DNA from: Arcobacter arenosus | Lineage (GTDB): Bacteria > Campylobacterota > Campylobacteria > Campylobacterales > Arcobacteraceae | Assembly (NCBI RefSeq): GCF_005771535.1 | Contig: NZ_VANU01000001.1 | Coordinates: 1-64,000 of the forward strand | Direction of reading: 5' to 3' | Length of the DNA: 64,000 nucleotides | Shown: one piece after another, positions 1 to 7,329 of the stretch | Layout: each line of letters opens with the position of its first letter | How positions within the stretch are numbered: the stretch's first letter is position 1 | The notes under the pieces: model-generated | Database searches by the model: none | Seen by the model: the letters and a program-made list of their open reading frames with translations, nothing else | Told to the model about the DNA's origin: nothing | Position numbers and translations under genes: made by a program

Positions 1-40
1 GTTTATTCTTTATGATTTTTTCTTGTGTATGTAGATTCAT
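1..40 (-). CDS. Start of an unidentified gene, possibly an IS481-type transposase (partial)
   Basis: An ATG at 40-38 opens a reading frame that runs off the left edge after 13 codons (MNLHTQEKIIKNK). A strong ribosome binding site, AGGAGAAATT, lies a few bases upstream. The short pattern EKIIKNK is like the N-terminus of some helix-turn-helix IS481-type transposases, which would fit a mobile region. Thirteen residues are too few to be sure, and another cargo protein is possible. It follows the last recombinase gene on the same strand. Confidence 0.4.
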   Translation of the reverse strand, partial: MNLHTQEKIIKNK

Positions 41-44
41 TTTA

Positions 45-75
45 ATTTCTCCTAAATCTATTATCTAGGAGAAAT
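45..75 (-). promoter_or_regulatory. Hairpin that can hide the ribosome binding site of the next gene
   Basis: ATTTCTCCTA (45-54) and TAGGAGAAAT (66-75) are a perfect 10-bp inverted repeat with an 11-nt loop. Read on the minus strand, the 3' arm contains the AGGAG Shine-Dalgarno sequence of the gene starting at 40. If the transcript reads through from the recombinase operon, the site would be paired. The hairpin lacks a U-run, so it is not a typical terminator. Confidence 0.45.
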
Positions 76-83
76 TGTACTTT
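59..83. repeat. Left copy of a direct repeat flanking the recombinase operon
   Basis: CTAGGAGAAATTGTACTTT at 65-83 matches CTAGGATTAATTGTACTTT at 6077-6095 in 17 of 19 positions, in the same orientation. Both copies are preceded by TATTAT. The copies lie just outside the four recombinase genes. They may be recombinase binding or core sites. Confidence 0.5.
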
Positions 84-139
84 ATTTTTTAGTAAATTGT
101 CAGATTAAGTCTTAACTAGTACATATAATCTATAAACTA

Positions 140-1540
140 CTATTCGTATAATTCATAAGTAATTTCATCATCAATAACTATACCTCTTGAAATTGCATAC
201 TTCACAACATCAAATTTACTATCTATAAAATCTTCACCAAATTCATTTAAAGCTTCTCTTTTTACAAGGCTTTGTGAATTTTTATCCCTTAGAAAACTTC
301 TTAGAGAAATTTTGATTGCACCATCATTTAGATTTAATTTCATTAATTCAAGTGCAGTAACTATGTATCTAAAAGTTGTTTCAGCATTTGCATGACCAAG
401 TTTTTGTTGTAATGCTAAAATTAACAATGGACTTGGTGTTGTTCCAGTATTTTCAAGAGGTATATTTTTAGCATTTGCTACATCCATAATAGTCCATGTT
501 GCAAAAGTGTGTCTTAACCAATGTGGAGTAATTTTATTTGTGGTTCTTCCCATTAGATTTGAAGCTGTTTCAAATGCTTTCCAAATATCATGTTTTTCTA
601 ATACTTTCCCATTTTTTAAAATCCATAAAGGACTTTCTTTAGGCATTTGAATATCTAATCTTTTGCATCTTTGTTCATATTTATACAATCTATCATTGTA
701 TTCTCTAATTAAATATTTTTCATTTATTTGTTGCATGACTCTAAGTGGTAATTCATATTGATTAAACTCATCACCACCTTTTGGGATGTAATTTCTTTTT
801 ACAACATCATTTAACTCTTTACCACTTGAAATCAATTTAAAAAAACTTTGGAAATCTTCTTTTTTTGCATCTAAAACAGCAGTTATTCTTAATCCTGTTT
901 CAACCATAAAAACTGCTAATAATTCAAATACTAAATCAATATTTTTTAAATGTTGAGACAATTTAGCAAATTCTGTTCTAGTTAGTGCATGATAAGCGAT
1001 AGTTTTTGGAGATGATTTAACTTTTAATTTCCAAACTTCAACAACTTCACTAGTTGAACTAGCTCTATAATTGAGGTGATGCAACATACTTTTGTATTCA
1101 AATTTTCTTATTTTTTTTGTTGAAAGTATCATGTCATTTTGAATACCAATTTGTTTCATATATTTATAAAATTTAAACCATGTATTTAATTTGTGATTGA
1201 CACTATCATTTTTTATAGGGTTATAGTCATAATATTTTATATCAGGATTATCATTACTATCCCAACATAACATTGCATTTCTAATTCTTTTAATATCACT
1301 CTCTGTTGCTTTATCCCAAGTTAAATCTATATCATCTAAATATTTATATAGTTCAGCAACTTGAAATGCCTTCATTTTATGTGAACTTTTTCCACTTAAT
1401 CCACCATTCCTTCCACCATAACGAGCTTCATAAATTAAAAAGTCACAAGAAGGAACATCAATTACATTATCAACCAATAATAAAGATATTTCTCTTTTGG
1501 CTATATTTGGATGATTTACTGTTATAACTTCAATTTCCAT
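140..1540 (-). CDS. Tyrosine recombinase (site-specific integrase), fourth gene of the module
   Basis: This 466-aa protein carries a full tyrosine-recombinase catalytic set: Arg in TGLRITAVL (about residue 218), HWLRHTFA (about 340), LGHANAETTF and the likely nucleophile Tyr in FRYI (about 390). It would cut and rejoin DNA at a specific site. The N-terminal 180 residues are probably the arm- and core-binding region. Its start overlaps the end of the upstream coiled-coil gene by 11 bp, so it is probably translated by coupling. Being the last gene, it lies next to the left direct repeat. It is longer than simple phage integrases and fits multi-recombinase elements. Confidence 0.85.
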   Translation of the reverse strand: MEIEVITVNHPNIAKREISLLLVDNVIDVPSCDFLIYEARYGGRNGGLSGKSSHKMKAFQVAELYKYLDDIDLTWDKATESDIKRIRNAMLCWDSNDNPDIKYYDYNPIKNDSVNHKLNTWFKFYKYMKQIGIQNDMILSTKKIRKFEYKSMLHHLNYRASSTSEVVEVWKLKVKSSPKTIAYHALTRTEFAKLSQHLKNIDLVFELLAVFMVETGLRITAVLDAKKEDFQSFFKLISSGKELNDVVKRNYIPKGGDEFNQYELPLRVMQQINEKYLIREYNDRLYKYEQRCKRLDIQMPKESPLWILKNGKVLEKHDIWKAFETASNLMGRTTNKITPHWLRHTFATWTIMDVANAKNIPLENTGTTPSPLLILALQQKLGHANAETTFRYIVTALELMKLNLNDGAIKISLRSFLRDKNSQSLVKREALNEFGEDFIDSKFDVVKYAISRGIVIDDEITYELYE

Positions 1541-1997
1541 TTGAAATCTTTAATATTTTTATTTCATCATAAAGTCTATCTCTTTCATTTTTAAGATTTT
1601 CAATTGCTCTATCTTTTAAATTCAATTGTTCAGTTAATAGCAATTTTTCATCATGAAACTTAGCTATTTGTTCTACTAAATTTTTAACTTGAGTCTTCAA
1701 TTTAGATACTTCTTGCATTGATTTTTTTGGAGCAGCAGTTTTTATTTTTTTGTATTCAACTCTGTACTCTTCAATTATTTTCTTAATATTAATAAAATCT
1801 TCACTAGTTGGATTTTTTAAACTTGTAGGACTAATATTTCTAAGTAATTTACTACTATAAAGTTCATTAGCTAAATTTACAACCTTATTAAAGGTAACTT
1901 GATTATTTGAAGGAGAAGATTCATCTTTTAAAATATCAATCGCTTCAGTTAAAGCCTTAATCTTTAACTCTTTTTGCTCTTGTGAATCTCTAGCCAT
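1530..1997 (-). CDS. Small coiled-coil accessory protein of the recombinase module
   Basis: I place the start at ATG 1997-1995 (MARDSQEQKE, 155 aa) rather than at 2075. A good ribosome binding site (AAGGAAGGAC) lies upstream, and this start overlaps the previous stop by 8 bp, exactly as at the previous junction. The second half is a long Lys/Glu/Leu heptad coiled coil (LVEQIAKFHDEKLLLTEQLN and following). It has no catalytic motif. In Tn554 and gamma-mobile-trio elements a small protein of this sort accompanies the recombinases (TnpC, GmtX), so an accessory DNA-binding or directionality role is inferred. Confidence 0.7.
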   Translation of the reverse strand: MARDSQEQKELKIKALTEAIDILKDESSPSNNQVTFNKVVNLANELYSSKLLRNISPTSLKNPTSEDFINIKKIIEEYRVEYKKIKTAAPKKSMQEVSKLKTQVKNLVEQIAKFHDEKLLLTEQLNLKDRAIENLKNERDRLYDEIKILKISNGN

Positions 1998-3867
1998 TTT
2001 TTTGTCCTTCCTTGTATTCATTATACTCTTTAACAATTTTTCTAAATGGATCTTGTTCAAATCCACCAGCTTCAATAAAATATGTATTTTGTTCTAATCT
2101 TGATTTTAATTCAGGATCAATATTGCCGTACATATCATTTTTTAATTTTTCAATATGCTCTTCAAAGAAAAGTGCATTTGAACAATTTGCACCTTTACAT
2201 CTTGATGGAGCTGGCCCATTCATAACAATACTTTCAATATTAAAACCTCTTTGACAAGCTAATTGTTCAGGTTTTGATAAATCATGAATACATAGACTCA
2301 CAGGTGTTTGAATAATTGCTAATTTTTGTTCTTCGATTAGTTTTAGTAATCCATTTTTCATAAGAACTACAAAATCATCAGCTTGTCTTCCAACAAATCT
2401 ATGATTTGGCATAAGTCTCTTACCATTTTCACCAAAAAGTTTTTTATTTTCTCTAATTTGATCTGTGATTTTTTCAACAAAGCGTTCTGATTCTTCTTTA
2501 GTTAATTCTTGGATTGCTTCCTTTAGTTCTCTATTATAATGTCCCATATACTGTAATGTCATTGTTATTGATGTATGACCCAAAAACATTCTTGCTAATT
2601 CTAATCCATCTTTTTCATTTAAGTGTACAATTAAAAAAGCCATTGCGTGTCTTAGTTGGTGGGGATCAATTTTTTCTTTTATATTTAATTTTTTTGCATA
2701 CCATCTGATTAAATTTCTAATTCTTGTTGATTTAGCATTTACAACTCTTGAATACTTAATAGATGTTGTAACAATTTCTTTATTAAATCCATTATCTTTT
2801 ATATTAGAAATTGTAGATAATATTTCGATAGCTTTTTTTACAATCTCTGGAATTGGCATTTCTAATTCAATACCATCTTCAGTAGGAGCAGTTTTATAGA
2901 CTAGTCTTTTTAAATTAAAATGTTCTCCTTCTGTGATTTGAGGATGTCTGTTTAATGAAATAAACTCCCCAATTCGCATACCTGTTAAAAATAAAATAAT
3001 TAAAATACATGACGCTTCTGACATTTCAATTTCTTCTTTTAGAATTATATTTATTTTTTTTATCAAATTTTTTTTATTATCAGTTTCTACAATTTTTTCT
3101 TTTAATTTTTTAATAGAAGGATTTATAAACTTATTGTTTATTATAAAATCATAATCTGATAAGTATTTTTCATTTAAATTAAATGATTTAGATTCAACAT
3201 AGTATCTTGCAGTTTTAACAATTTCATCTTTATAATCTTCTATATATATTATTGCATTTAAAGTCATTTTCTTTAATAACTCTAGAGGGTATGATTTTCT
3301 TGAATTTTCTATAAGGCTTTCTTTTGCTCTTTGAATTGCAGATTTTTTTATTAATTCAGGAAATAATTTTGAGTTTAATAATAAATCTTCATTTAGCCGC
3401 ATAAAAAAAGGTAAATATTTATTTGCAAATGTTATCCAATCTTTTAAATAAAATATTTTCTTTTTTACAGTATAAGGCAAAACTGTGAGAAGCTTTTTTT
3501 CTATAAATTGATCTATGTGTAATGAATTTATATCTGATACTTTTTCAATCTTATTATCTAGAGAAACAATATCATATATTAATGATTGAAAAGAATTAAT
3601 CCAGTGTGTAATACCTGAATTTATAGGTTTATTCCCAATTAGACCACTTAGTTTTAAATATACAATAGTTTTAAATATAGTTTCAAATTTACTATCTAAT
3701 TTTAAATGACAATGAAAATCACCATCTTTAGAACTATGACCAAAAATTCTTCTTTCACTAAATAATAAACCATTTTCATTAGGAAATTTTTCATTTCTGA
3801 AAATATAATTTACATCAGTAATATCTATTGCTTGTTTTAATTCTTCTAAAATAAAATTCTTATGCAC
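1990..3867 (-). CDS. Large tyrosine recombinase, second gene of the module (TnpB-like)
   Basis: A 625-aa protein with the tyrosine-recombinase core in its middle: Arg in TGMRIGEF (about residue 300), HQLRHAMA (about 402), LGHTSITMT and Tyr in QYMGHY (about 440). All key residues appear present. About 170 residues follow the catalytic core, including a Cys-rich stretch (CIHDL, LACQRG, SRCKGANC) that could bind a metal. The length is close to Tn554 TnpB (about 630 aa, from memory). It starts inside the end of the 706-aa gene with an 8-bp overlap. Likely the main strand-exchange enzyme together with the 466-aa protein. Confidence 0.8.
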   Translation of the reverse strand: MHKNFILEELKQAIDITDVNYIFRNEKFPNENGLLFSERRIFGHSSKDGDFHCHLKLDSKFETIFKTIVYLKLSGLIGNKPINSGITHWINSFQSLIYDIVSLDNKIEKVSDINSLHIDQFIEKKLLTVLPYTVKKKIFYLKDWITFANKYLPFFMRLNEDLLLNSKLFPELIKKSAIQRAKESLIENSRKSYPLELLKKMTLNAIIYIEDYKDEIVKTARYYVESKSFNLNEKYLSDYDFIINNKFINPSIKKLKEKIVETDNKKNLIKKINIILKEEIEMSEASCILIILFLTGMRIGEFISLNRHPQITEGEHFNLKRLVYKTAPTEDGIELEMPIPEIVKKAIEILSTISNIKDNGFNKEIVTTSIKYSRVVNAKSTRIRNLIRWYAKKLNIKEKIDPHQLRHAMAFLIVHLNEKDGLELARMFLGHTSITMTLQYMGHYNRELKEAIQELTKEESERFVEKITDQIRENKKLFGENGKRLMPNHRFVGRQADDFVVLMKNGLLKLIEEQKLAIIQTPVSLCIHDLSKPEQLACQRGFNIESIVMNGPAPSRCKGANCSNALFFEEHIEKLKNDMYGNIDPELKSRLEQNTYFIEAGGFEQDPFRKIVKEYNEYKEGQKNG

Positions 3868-5980
3868 TTTTTAACTTTCCTATTTTAACTGTTCTTTTTA
3901 AAATCATTTTTACAAATTCAAAATGTTTATATTTTTCTTTTTCACAAAATCTTTTTTCATCTTCATTAAAATATTTTAAAGTATCTGTTGCAGCTTTATA
4001 ATCATGCAAATACTCTTTTCCCCAATGTTCTTCATTTATAAATTCATCTTTCTGTTTTTCCATAAAATCTATCCATGCATAAATAACAGGACCATGTATT
4101 TTAGGGATTACACTTGCTTGTTCACAACTTGTTAAACACTTAGTCCAGTCAATACAATATTCATTTTCTTTTAAATTTGGAGCATTTGAAAAAGTAGGTT
4201 TTTTATTGTTTTTACAGTTAGCCATAGAACCATTGAATAATTTTGTTAAAGGGTGATTCTTCCTAATAATATTACCTTTAAACATAGAAACTAAAAAATT
4301 TTGAGATTTAGCTATTTTACATTTTTTTGATTCACTCCATTCTATAGAATTATTTTCATAATGGTTTTTAGTAGTTCTACTGTCAATATGTTTTTTACTT
4401 AATTGTCTTTCAAATTCTTGTTTACCTTTTAGATATTCTTGAAAATTGTGGCTTTTTCTAATGAGTCTATGATCTATAAAATCTATTCTTTCATTTTTTT
4501 CATTGTAAATTTCATATTTTTTAAAAAATGATCTAGGTGATTCTTTTATATAACCTAAAATTCTTGTATTTAAACTTTCTATTTTTGATTCTTTGGATGA
4601 AGTTCTATTAAAATATTGAAATAGATGTTTGTTTTTTGAAGACTCAAAAATATCTTTTGCCCAATTAATATAAAAATTAACAAACTTCATTTCATCTGAA
4701 TCATTTTTTATTACACATGTAATTATTGAATTTGATCTTTTCTTTTTACTTTCAATTAAACTCATAATTCCTAAATCATCACTTTTTAATTTATATTTAG
4801 ATTCTTTTTTTTCTACCTTCCAATCTAACAATGTTTCGTTGTTTAATCCTGTTCTAATCATTAGAAATAAATATAGAGGGTATATTGTTTCACGACTTGG
4901 ATATAAATATCTATCAATCTCTTCTACTGAAAATCCAAATTGTTCTTTAATAAACTTCCTACCACCTAAAGAATCTGTTATACAACTATAACTTTCGCTT
5001 AATTGAATATTCTTAGGATAATTTGGGAATAACTCTTTTGTCCATATTACAGCTAATTGTTCATTGTTTGATAAAACTATACCTCCTATTGAAAGCGTTT
5101 TAAGTATTTCCTGAATTTTTAGTTCTTTTTTATTTGGGTGTAATTTAAATATTACAGATGCATCAATATTATAGTCTAGTAGTAATTTATTAATTAAAAA
5201 CTTAGAATAAATATTTTGTTTTTTTGAATGTAATAAAGTAGTTAACAAATTTTTTACTGATAATAAGGCTTTTTTTTCTTCAATAAATGATATATATTGT
5301 TCAGCTTTAACTTTTATAAATTTCAATTCTTCCAATGCAAAATAATCAAGTTGATACATCACAGAGGATGATAATTCCTTTAATTTACCTTTTGAGTTTA
5401 ACTTACCATATTTTTTAGGTATAACTAAAATAAAATCATTTATAAGTAGACTTAACTCACTAAAGAATCTAGTTATATCACGTTTATCTTGATTAGGATA
5501 TTTAGCATCTTTGTATAATTCATCGTATACTATTAACTGATGTTCTGTTTTAAAGTCATTTATATTATTCAAACTAATTGATTTAACTTCTAAAATATCT
5601 ATTACTAGTCCTATAGCTATTAATAAAGATTCTGTAATTTTTTCAGATTTTCTATCAATAAAAATTGCATTAATTATACTAAAGATAAGAGATTCATGTT
5701 TTATTCGATTATCTAAAATACAACTTTTACTAATCTTAGGATTTAAAGAGTAATATTTAAACCCTTGATTATTTTTTTCAATAAAATACTCTTTTTTAAA
5801 TTTATGATAAAAATATTTTCTGGGTGTTTTTATGCTTGAACTTTTTGAAGTATTACACATAATATAATATCTAAAGTGTTTTTCTGCAAATAACTCATCT
5901 TTTATATCAAAATGAATTTTATCTTGGAGATTTATTAAATCTGAATCTAAATATTTTAATTTTCTTTTTTGTCTTGCCAT
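3860..5980 (-). CDS. Degenerate tyrosine-recombinase-like protein, first gene of the module
   Basis: This 706-aa protein keeps the recombinase outline but not its chemistry. The motif matching TGLR reads TGLNNETLLDW (about residue 372), so the first catalytic Arg is Asn. The HxxR motif is altered to HRLIRK (about 505). A candidate Tyr remains in KNHYEN (about 540). The C-terminus has Cys-rich segments (SMANCKN, YCIDWTKCLTSC) like the 625-aa neighbour. It may bind DNA structurally rather than cut it. It opens the operon, and its -10 box ends only 5 nt before the ATG, suggesting a leaderless message. It could equally be a divergent active enzyme. Confidence 0.7.
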   Translation of the reverse strand: MARQKRKLKYLDSDLINLQDKIHFDIKDELFAEKHFRYYIMCNTSKSSSIKTPRKYFYHKFKKEYFIEKNNQGFKYYSLNPKISKSCILDNRIKHESLIFSIINAIFIDRKSEKITESLLIAIGLVIDILEVKSISLNNINDFKTEHQLIVYDELYKDAKYPNQDKRDITRFFSELSLLINDFILVIPKKYGKLNSKGKLKELSSSVMYQLDYFALEELKFIKVKAEQYISFIEEKKALLSVKNLLTTLLHSKKQNIYSKFLINKLLLDYNIDASVIFKLHPNKKELKIQEILKTLSIGGIVLSNNEQLAVIWTKELFPNYPKNIQLSESYSCITDSLGGRKFIKEQFGFSVEEIDRYLYPSRETIYPLYLFLMIRTGLNNETLLDWKVEKKESKYKLKSDDLGIMSLIESKKKRSNSIITCVIKNDSDEMKFVNFYINWAKDIFESSKNKHLFQYFNRTSSKESKIESLNTRILGYIKESPRSFFKKYEIYNEKNERIDFIDHRLIRKSHNFQEYLKGKQEFERQLSKKHIDSRTTKNHYENNSIEWSESKKCKIAKSQNFLVSMFKGNIIRKNHPLTKLFNGSMANCKNNKKPTFSNAPNLKENEYCIDWTKCLTSCEQASVIPKIHGPVIYAWIDFMEKQKDEFINEEHWGKEYLHDYKAATDTLKYFNEDEKRFCEKEKYKHFEFVKMILKRTVKIGKLKSA

Positions 5981-5985
5981 AAATT

Positions 5986-5991
5986 ATTATA
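5986..5991 (-). promoter_or_regulatory. -10 box of the recombinase operon, probably leaderless
   Basis: On the minus strand TATAAT occupies 5991-5986, followed by AATTT and then the ATG at 5980. Transcription would begin at or next to the start codon. No Shine-Dalgarno sequence is present. The -35 region is poor, as is usual in Campylobacterota. Confidence 0.45.
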
Positions 5992-6054
5992 GCAATTAAA
6001 TTTAATACAATTAAAAAACATTGCATATTGTAATGCCATTATGAGGTTAGAAAG

Positions 6055-6732
6055 TTAAGCAGATAATTTATTATAACTAGGATTAATTGTACTTTTTGAA
6101 AAATTTAATATAAAAGCAGGGTCAAATATCTTTCCACTATATGGCTCTATAACTTCAACAATAAATCTTACCACTGAAGTTGGAGTAAAGAACTCTCCAC
6201 CTTTTTGACCTTCACTTAGTGCAAATTTTCCTAAAAAGTATTCATAAATTTTTCCAAATACATCTCCACTAGCATCTTTGGGAATATCTGAAAAAGTCTT
6301 AAGCAACTCAGGCAGGATAGTTTTATCCTCTTTTTCTATATTGTAGTAGTTGTCTTTTGGAAGTATATCTTGAAACTTTTCATCTTGCCATGACTCTATA
6401 TCTTCCATAGCCTCTTTTATAGCTTTTGCTATACTGTTTGAATCTGAAAGATTTAAAAGATACTCATATCTTGATTTTTCACCCAGATAAAATCCACAAA
6501 TTCTAAGTGCTATTTTTTCTATATTCTCTGGATTTCTTGTGTTTTGACTCTCACTAAACTCTTTTAAAATTTGCTCTTCGTAAAGTGAATATTTATTATC
6601 AGCAAATCTTAGAAAAATGATTCCAAGTACGGGTACTGCATAATCAGCTGATTTGATACCACCTGTTGCTCTTAGTCTATTGGCACTTGCCCATAAATTG
6701 TCTTCTAACTTTTTTAACTCTTGTGTTGTCAT
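6055..6732 (-). pseudogene. hsdM: Type I restriction methylase HsdM, N-terminal fragment
   Basis: The first about 206 residues are a clear type I DNA methyltransferase N-terminus: helical bundle (LEDNLWASANRLR), GVIFLRFADNKY-like stretch, GEFFTPTSVVRFIVE and IFDPA. In intact HsdM the last motif continues as CGSGG, the AdoMet-binding loop. Here it breaks after the Ala codon at 6115, and the frame runs 19 unrelated residues to a stop. The rest of the gene, with NPPY, is missing from the window, as are hsdS and hsdR. The break coincides with the recombinase module, so an insertion disrupted it. The fragment cannot methylate DNA. Confidence 0.85.
6069..6095. repeat. Right copy of a direct repeat flanking the recombinase operon
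   Basis: CTAGGATTAATTGTACTTT at 6077-6095 matches the left copy at 65-83 in 17 of 19 positions. It lies 19 bp inside the break in hsdM, where an integrase arm or core site is expected. Confidence 0.5.
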
Positions 6733-6859
6733 ATATTTTGTAAAACCTATTTGTATTATTTAAAATATTATTTTACAAAAAGTTTGCCCTATATTGGATA
6801 AAAAGAAGAGATTTAATGATGTAGTTGGTTTAATTGGAAGTTTGAGGCATAAACAAAAA

Positions 6860-6888
6860 TTGACAAAACAAATATTCTTAGATATAAT
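6860..6888 (+). promoter_or_regulatory. Perfect consensus sigma-70 promoter facing pemK and radC
   Basis: TTGACA (6860-6865) and TATAAT (6883-6888) are separated by exactly 17 bp. Both boxes match consensus, which is rare in Campylobacterota. Transcription would start near 6895 and run into the structured element at 6891-6936, then antisense through the pemK-like gene and radC. No coding sequence lies downstream on this strand. Confidence 0.6.
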
Positions 6889-6890
6889 AT

Positions 6891-6936
6891 TTTTACAATT
6901 ATCCTTCGGGACGACCCGTCTTATGACGGGGTAAAA
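6891..6936 (+). ncRNA. Compact GC-rich three-stem element, possible small RNA or terminator
   Basis: TTTTAC (6891-6896) pairs with GTAAAA (6931-6936), enclosing two hairpins: TCC-TTCG-GGA (a UUCG tetraloop) and CCCGTC-TTAT-GACGGG. The patch is far richer in GC than its surroundings. It directly follows the pemK-like stop on the minus strand, so it could end that operon, but no U-run is seen. Alternatives are a dispersed palindromic repeat or an RNA made from the consensus promoter just upstream. Confidence 0.4.
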
Positions 6937-7329
6937 CTATTCTAAGAGTTTTAAATACTTCTTTTTCAATATTTCATAGTCATTTTTATTTATCACACCA
7001 ATTTTATTAAGTAATCTTTTAGTACTAAAAAGTCGCGTTTGAATCAATATAGCAGTACTTATTTTATGAGGTATAAATTTAAATTTAAAAAAGAAACTTC
7101 CTTCTCTTTGCGTTGTAGTTAAAGGTATTCCAATAAACATATCTTTTGTTAGCTTTTTATATATAATTACAGGTCGTACAAACTCTTCTTCTTTGCCATT
7201 TTGTTCAACCCCAATGTTATGTCCCATTTTTATATTAAAAATATCTCTAGTTTTAAACCCCACTAAAACCTTTTCTGTATTTGTTTCTTTTTTCACATTA
7301 TTCCATATGTCAAAATCATTTTCTATCAT
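6937..7329 (-). CDS. PemK/MazF-like protein (type II toxin family) coupled to radC
   Basis: The 130-aa protein has features of the PemK/MazF fold: GHNIGVEQNGKEEEFVRPVI, a central IGIPLTTT strand and ILIQTRLFSTKRL, then a KIGVI segment near the C-terminus. Family members cleave RNA, and many are toxins paired with a small antitoxin. No antitoxin gene is visible. The gene instead overlaps the 3' end of radC by 4 bp (ATGA), which suggests co-expression. The first about 25 residues precede the conserved domain. The family call is good. Whether it is an active toxin is unknown. Confidence 0.7.
   Translation of the reverse strand: MIENDFDIWNNVKKETNTEKVLVGFKTRDIFNIKMGHNIGVEQNGKEEEFVRPVIIYKKLTKDMFIGIPLTTTQREGSFFFKFKFIPHKISTAILIQTRLFSTKRLLNKIGVINKNDYEILKKKYLKLLE

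Larger units (their letters stand above)
59..6114 (-). mobile_element. Recombinase module inserted in hsdM (Tn554/RIT/gamma-mobile-trio-like)
   Basis: Four tightly overlapping minus-strand genes encode three tyrosine-recombinase-type proteins and a small coiled-coil protein. The right boundary is set by the break in hsdM at about 6114, where homology stops at the DPA codons of the methylase motif. The left boundary is uncertain: a 19-bp direct repeat at 65-83 could mark it, or the element may continue with cargo beyond position 1. Operons of several recombinases plus a small coiled-coil partner are known from Tn554 (tnpABC), RIT elements and gamma-mobile-trio islands. This one has four genes and I cannot assign it firmly to any of them. 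Confidence 0.6.
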
